Below are positions 5,747 through 8,536 of a stretch of 8,536 nt of DNA, one piece after another. The stretch is from Syntrophaceae bacterium (GTDB taxonomy: Bacteria > Desulfobacterota > DTXE01), in contig DTXE01000464.1 of the NCBI GenBank assembly GCA_012962595.1, forward strand, positions 1-8,536, read 5' to 3'. How positions within the stretch are numbered: position 1 is the stretch's first letter; each line of letters begins with the position of its first letter. The notes beneath the pieces were generated by a model. It did no database searches. It worked only from the letters and a program-made list of their open reading frames with translations, and was not told the DNA's origin. The position numbers were made by a program, and so were the translations under genes.

Positions 5747-6112
5747 ATGGAAGACTTAATCGAGAAATTGAAGCTCACTAATGGCTTAATAGTGGAGTTT
5801 TGGGACAGGTCAGGAAGGGACAAATGGGGTCTATGGACTGTACGCCTCTTTGTAAAAAGCACCGTTTCCATTAAAGAGGAATATTTCAGCGATCTTACAG
5901 ATAGCCAAAGACAATACCAAAGGGCCCTCAATACATTTGGAACCGAAATAATCTACACCCATGAGAAAACTAGGGCCCATGTCCCGGAAGAGGATAGAAT
6001 CACGGTATTTAATAGAATAACCCAAAGATTTAAAGACACTGTCATTAACTATCTTTCTAAAGAGGATTTTCCTAAGAAATTCATTCTAAAGGAGGTATTT
6101 TCCAGGGCCTAA
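5747..6112 (+). CDS. Conserved-looking hypothetical protein, 121 aa
   Basis: I do not recognise this family. The gene is convincing. It has an ATG six bases after AGGT, sits 4 nt from the HAD stop codon, and its codon style matches its neighbours. The product is soluble and strongly charged, with an aromatic N-terminal block (IVEFWDRSGRDKWGLWTVRL, 14-33) that looks like consecutive beta strands. The rest (about 50-121) appears mostly helical, rich in lysine, arginine and glutamate, and ends in a basic segment (FPKKFILKEVFSRA). No cysteine, signal peptide, membrane helix or known catalytic motif is present. Its position suggests cotranscription with the HAD hydrolase. The stop codon overlaps the stop codon of the convergent protease gene. 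Confidence 0.75.
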   Translation: MEDLIEKLKLTNGLIVEFWDRSGRDKWGLWTVRLFVKSTVSIKEEYFSDLTDSQRQYQRALNTFGTEIIYTHEKTRAHVPEEDRITVFNRITQRFKDTVINYLSKEDFPKKFILKEVFSRA

Positions 6113-6116
6113 GCCC
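6103..6116. terminator. Small hairpin across the convergent stop codons
   Basis: AGGGC-CTAA-GCCCT forms a 5-bp stem whose loop contains the overlapping stop codons of the two converging genes. On the plus strand it is followed by a pyrimidine-rich tract (CTCTTCCTT). The stem is short and there is no clean T-run, so bidirectional termination here is only a possibility. Confidence 0.25.
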
Positions 6117-8508
6117 TCTCTTCCTTAAGAAAGCCCTTTGCAATTTCAGTTAACTTTTTCAGATGATTATCGATTTTTGCGTTGAGTGTCCCTTCTTCAT
6201 ATGTTCCATCTTCCCCTTTGGCCCCAGCCTTTATACCGGTGAGTATCTCCATACCCTCATCCACTGTTTGGATGGGATAGATATGGAAATCCCCCCTTTT
6301 TACCGCCTCAACCACCTCCTTTTTTAACATAAGGTCTTTCACGTTAGCCTCGGGAATAATTACACCTTGGTTTCCCGTAAGGCCCTTAATCTTACAGATA
6401 GCATAGAAGCCTTCTATCTTGGGTGTAACCCCACCGATAGCCTGGACCTCCCCCCTTTGACTTACAGAGCCAGTAACAGCCAAATTTTGGGAAATTGGTG
6501 CATCTGCAAGGCAGGAGAGGAGGGCAAAAAGCTCTGCCGCCGATGCGCTATCCCCTTCAACCATGCTATAACTCTGTTCAAAGCAGAGACTTGCTGATAG
6601 TGCCAAGGGTTTATCATGAGCATACTTCCCTTTTAGGTAGCCACTTAGAATCATGACCCCCTTTGTGTGGATACTTCCGCTCAACTTGGATTCTCTGTCA
6701 ATATCAATAATTCCCTCTTTCCCCATAGATATGCTGGCGGTTACCCTTGCAGGCCTGCCAAATATATAATCTCCTAAGTCATATATTTCTAAGCTGTTGA
6801 CCTGGCCAACGATAGATCCCTCAGTCTCTATCTTTATGATGCCCTTTTCGATAAGTTCTTGGATTTTTTCCTCAAAGAGATTTGAGCGGTATACCCTTTC
6901 CTCTATGGCTTTATCCACATCCTGGGCGGTTATATAGGGCCTTTGCCTTTCTGTGGCCCAAAAATTGGCCTCTTTAATCACATCTTCCATCTCAGATAAT
7001 CGTAAGGTGAGTTTCTCTTTATTGCCTGCGATCTCCGAGCCATATTCTATGAGTCTGGCCACACCGCCCTTATCTATATGTTTTAAGTTCCCCGTTTTGC
7101 AAAAGCTGGAGATATAAGAAGTGAGTTTTTCAATTGCCTCTTTGTTGCGGTCTATGCGGTCATCTAAATGGGCCTTTACCTTAAATATCTTGTTAAACTG
7201 GTCATCCCATATATAAAGGAGGTGATACAAATAGGGATTTCCAATGAGGATGATCTTCATTTCTAAGGGAATAGGCTGTGGCTTTAAGGTCTTGGTGCTG
7301 ATGAGCCCATATTGCTCTACCAGGTCCTCAATTCCTATCTCCTTACTTTTGATGGCCCGCTTTAAGGCATCCCAGGAGAAGAACCATTTGAGTATATCCA
7401 TGGCATGCATTATGAGGTACCCTCCATTGGCCCTATGGAGGGACCCTGGCTTGAGAAGGGTGAAGTCAGTAAATAATGCCCCAAACTGAACCCTCCTCTC
7501 TATCCTTCCAAATAGATTAGGATATGTGGGGTTACTCTCGATAACTACTGGAACCCCCTCCGTCTCTGAATTGTCAATAAAGACATTCACCTTATATCGA
7601 ACAAATGATGGCTCGGGGTGTGGCATGGGAAATGGTGGGGCCTCTGAGGGAGGTTTTTTCTTAAAGTCATCAATGTTTTTTATGATGTCCTCCTGAACGT
7701 CATACAAGTATGTGGCAATATGGGGGTTGCCCTGATATTTCTCTCGGAGCTCCTGTATCAAATCACCCACTGCATATAAGGTAATTTGCCTGTCTAATGC
7801 CCTCTCCTTTTCAGCAAGGTCCCTTTCCATCCTCCGGATCTTTCTTATGGCTTCATTCATCTCTGAGTGGAGCTGTTCACTCCTCTTCCTTAAATCCTCT
7901 TTCTCTGCCTCGCTCATAGCCCTCAGCTCCTCATCAGGTAAGGGCCTTCCATCCTTGGCTGGAACCACAACCATGCCCGTTTGCGTCATGTTGAGAATAA
8001 ACCCCTCTTGGCCGGCCTTTTCCCTCAGCCCCTCGATGATTTTAGTCCTCTCTTGATTAAACTGTTTATAGAGATCCTCCCTTTTTCTGGCATACTCATC
8101 ACTCTCAAAGATATCGGGTATCTGCTTCCTCAAGGTATCGATCAATTCTTCCATGTCCTTTTTGAATTCCTTACCTTTGCCCGGAGGAAACCATAGTGCC
8201 TTTGGATTCTCTGGTTCCTTGAAGTTGTGAACGTAACACCAATCAGGGGGCGTCTTCTTAGTAGCCGCAATCTTGTCTAGAAAGGATTTGATAAGACGGG
8301 TCTTGCCGGTTCTGGGAGGCCCAGCCACAAATATATTGTAGTCCAAATCTAAGATTTCCGTACCAAATTTAAGGGCACTTAAGGCCCTTTCCTGCGCTAC
8401 CACAGCATCCCCCATAGGAAGGATGTCCTCCGTGGTTTCAAAACCTAAGCTATCGGGGTCACAGATTCCCCTCAACTCCTCAACAGGCACCTCTTTAAAC
8501 CTACCCAT
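6109..8508 (-). CDS. Lon-like ATP-dependent protease (AAA_32 ATPase + S16 peptidase)
   Basis: This 799-residue protein has the layout of the Lon-like family with an N-terminal AAA_32 module. The P-loop region is IFVAGPPRTGKTR (59-71), followed by family motifs WCYVHNF (90-96) and ALWFPPGKG (104-112). A long insertion with coiled-coil character covers about 136-245. The AAA core resumes with LHRANGGYLIM (357-367) and LIGNPYLYHLL (421-431). The C-terminal S16 domain (about 560-760) contains catalytic serine S654 in EGDSAS and lysine K697 in GGVTPK, spaced 43 residues apart as in E. coli Lon. It is a cytoplasmic protease predicted to unfold and degrade proteins. The fourth Walker A position is arginine (R66) instead of glycine. 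There is no membrane segment, unlike archaeal LonB. ATG 8508 has AGGA seven bases upstream. It is the only minus-strand gene on the right and converges on the hypothetical gene with a 4-bp overlap. Confidence 0.94.
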   Translation of the reverse strand: MGRFKEVPVEELRGICDPDSLGFETTEDILPMGDAVVAQERALSALKFGTEILDLDYNIFVAGPPRTGKTRLIKSFLDKIAATKKTPPDWCYVHNFKEPENPKALWFPPGKGKEFKKDMEELIDTLRKQIPDIFESDEYARKREDLYKQFNQERTKIIEGLREKAGQEGFILNMTQTGMVVVPAKDGRPLPDEELRAMSEAEKEDLRKRSEQLHSEMNEAIRKIRRMERDLAEKERALDRQITLYAVGDLIQELREKYQGNPHIATYLYDVQEDIIKNIDDFKKKPPSEAPPFPMPHPEPSFVRYKVNVFIDNSETEGVPVVIESNPTYPNLFGRIERRVQFGALFTDFTLLKPGSLHRANGGYLIMHAMDILKWFFSWDALKRAIKSKEIGIEDLVEQYGLISTKTLKPQPIPLEMKIILIGNPYLYHLLYIWDDQFNKIFKVKAHLDDRIDRNKEAIEKLTSYISSFCKTGNLKHIDKGGVARLIEYGSEIAGNKEKLTLRLSEMEDVIKEANFWATERQRPYITAQDVDKAIEERVYRSNLFEEKIQELIEKGIIKIETEGSIVGQVNSLEIYDLGDYIFGRPARVTASISMGKEGIIDIDRESKLSGSIHTKGVMILSGYLKGKYAHDKPLALSASLCFEQSYSMVEGDSASAAELFALLSCLADAPISQNLAVTGSVSQRGEVQAIGGVTPKIEGFYAICKIKGLTGNQGVIIPEANVKDLMLKKEVVEAVKRGDFHIYPIQTVDEGMEILTGIKAGAKGEDGTYEEGTLNAKIDNHLKKLTEIAKGFLKEERA
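6911..6919 (+). other. Perfect DnaA-box sequence inside the Lon-like gene
   Basis: TTATCCACA matches the strongest DnaA box exactly. It lies within codons for D-V-D-K in the protease gene and has no flanking cluster of boxes or AT-rich unwinding element. One-mismatch copies are at 6666-6674 (minus strand, GTATCCACA) and 1025-1033 (ATATCCACA), and a relaxed-consensus TTTTCCACA is at 3395-3403. Chance occurrence is quite possible. Confidence 0.3.
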
Positions 8509-8530
8509 CCCCTCTTCCTCTTATGTGTTA

Positions 8531-8536
8531 ACTATA
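8531..8536 (-). promoter_or_regulatory. Possible -10 element for the Lon-like gene
   Basis: TATAGT (5/6 to TATAAT) on the minus strand at the very edge would start a transcript near 8524, with a short leader containing the AGGA ribosome site. Any -35 element would lie outside the window, so this cannot be confirmed here. Confidence 0.22.

Noticed and set aside
6666..6919. DnaA-box-like sites as a replication origin.
   Set aside because: Only one perfect site exists. It lies inside coding sequence, with no box cluster and no AT-rich unwinding region nearby.
1..8536. CRISPR array, tRNA or rRNA genes, insertion sequences, or other frames overlapping the main genes.
   Set aside because: No spaced direct repeats, RNA gene signatures or transposase motifs were seen. 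The other open frames lie opposite or within well-supported genes and show no recognisable protein features.

Overview
This window comes from a bacterium, most likely a strict anaerobe with a Wood-Ljungdahl (acetyl-CoA) type C1 metabolism. The evidence is a gene for an ATP-dependent corrinoid-protein reductive activator (RACo type) directly followed by a CooC/AcsF-type nickel-insertion ATPase. A DnaA-family protein excludes an archaeal host. Frequent AGG/AGA arginine and ATA isoleucine codons, together with a Lon-like AAA_32 protease and a DUF1992 protein, would suit a Desulfobacterota-like and perhaps thermophilic lineage. The lineage is inference and only moderately supported.

Layout. Left arm (1-3532, minus strand): a tight three-gene operon read right to left, RACo-like activator (683 aa), then the CooC/AcsF-like ATPase (4-nt gap), then a DnaA-related protein (16-nt overlap) that runs off the left edge. 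A 68-bp divergent intergenic region (3533-3600) carries candidate promoters in both directions. Middle (3601-6112, plus strand): a five-gene run of small housekeeping-like genes. They are a membrane-anchored FAM173/ATPSCKMT-like methyltransferase, a TPR-like protein, a DUF1992 protein, a HAD hydrolase preceded by a perfect 9-bp hairpin, and a 121-aa protein I do not recognise. Right arm (6109-8508, minus strand): one large Lon-like ATP-dependent protease that converges on the plus-strand run with overlapping stop codons. Coding density is very high. There is no gap above 70 bp, and I see no RNA gene, mobile element or CRISPR array.

How the genes may work together. RACo-type proteins use ATP and a [2Fe-2S] domain to return Co(II)-corrinoid proteins to the active Co(I) state. 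CooC/AcsF ATPases insert nickel into CO dehydrogenase or acetyl-CoA synthase. Together they look like a maturation and repair module for the carbonyl branch, although no acs/cooS structural gene lies inside the window. The third gene is the surprise. It is a DnaA paralogue reduced to a shortened AAA+ core plus the DNA-binding domain IV. It lacks domains I and II, has a truncated initiator-specific motif, and lacks essentially the whole lid subdomain with sensor II. Its translational coupling to the nickel-insertion ATPase suggests a non-initiator role, perhaps as a DNA-binding regulator. This is the best candidate in the window for something undescribed.
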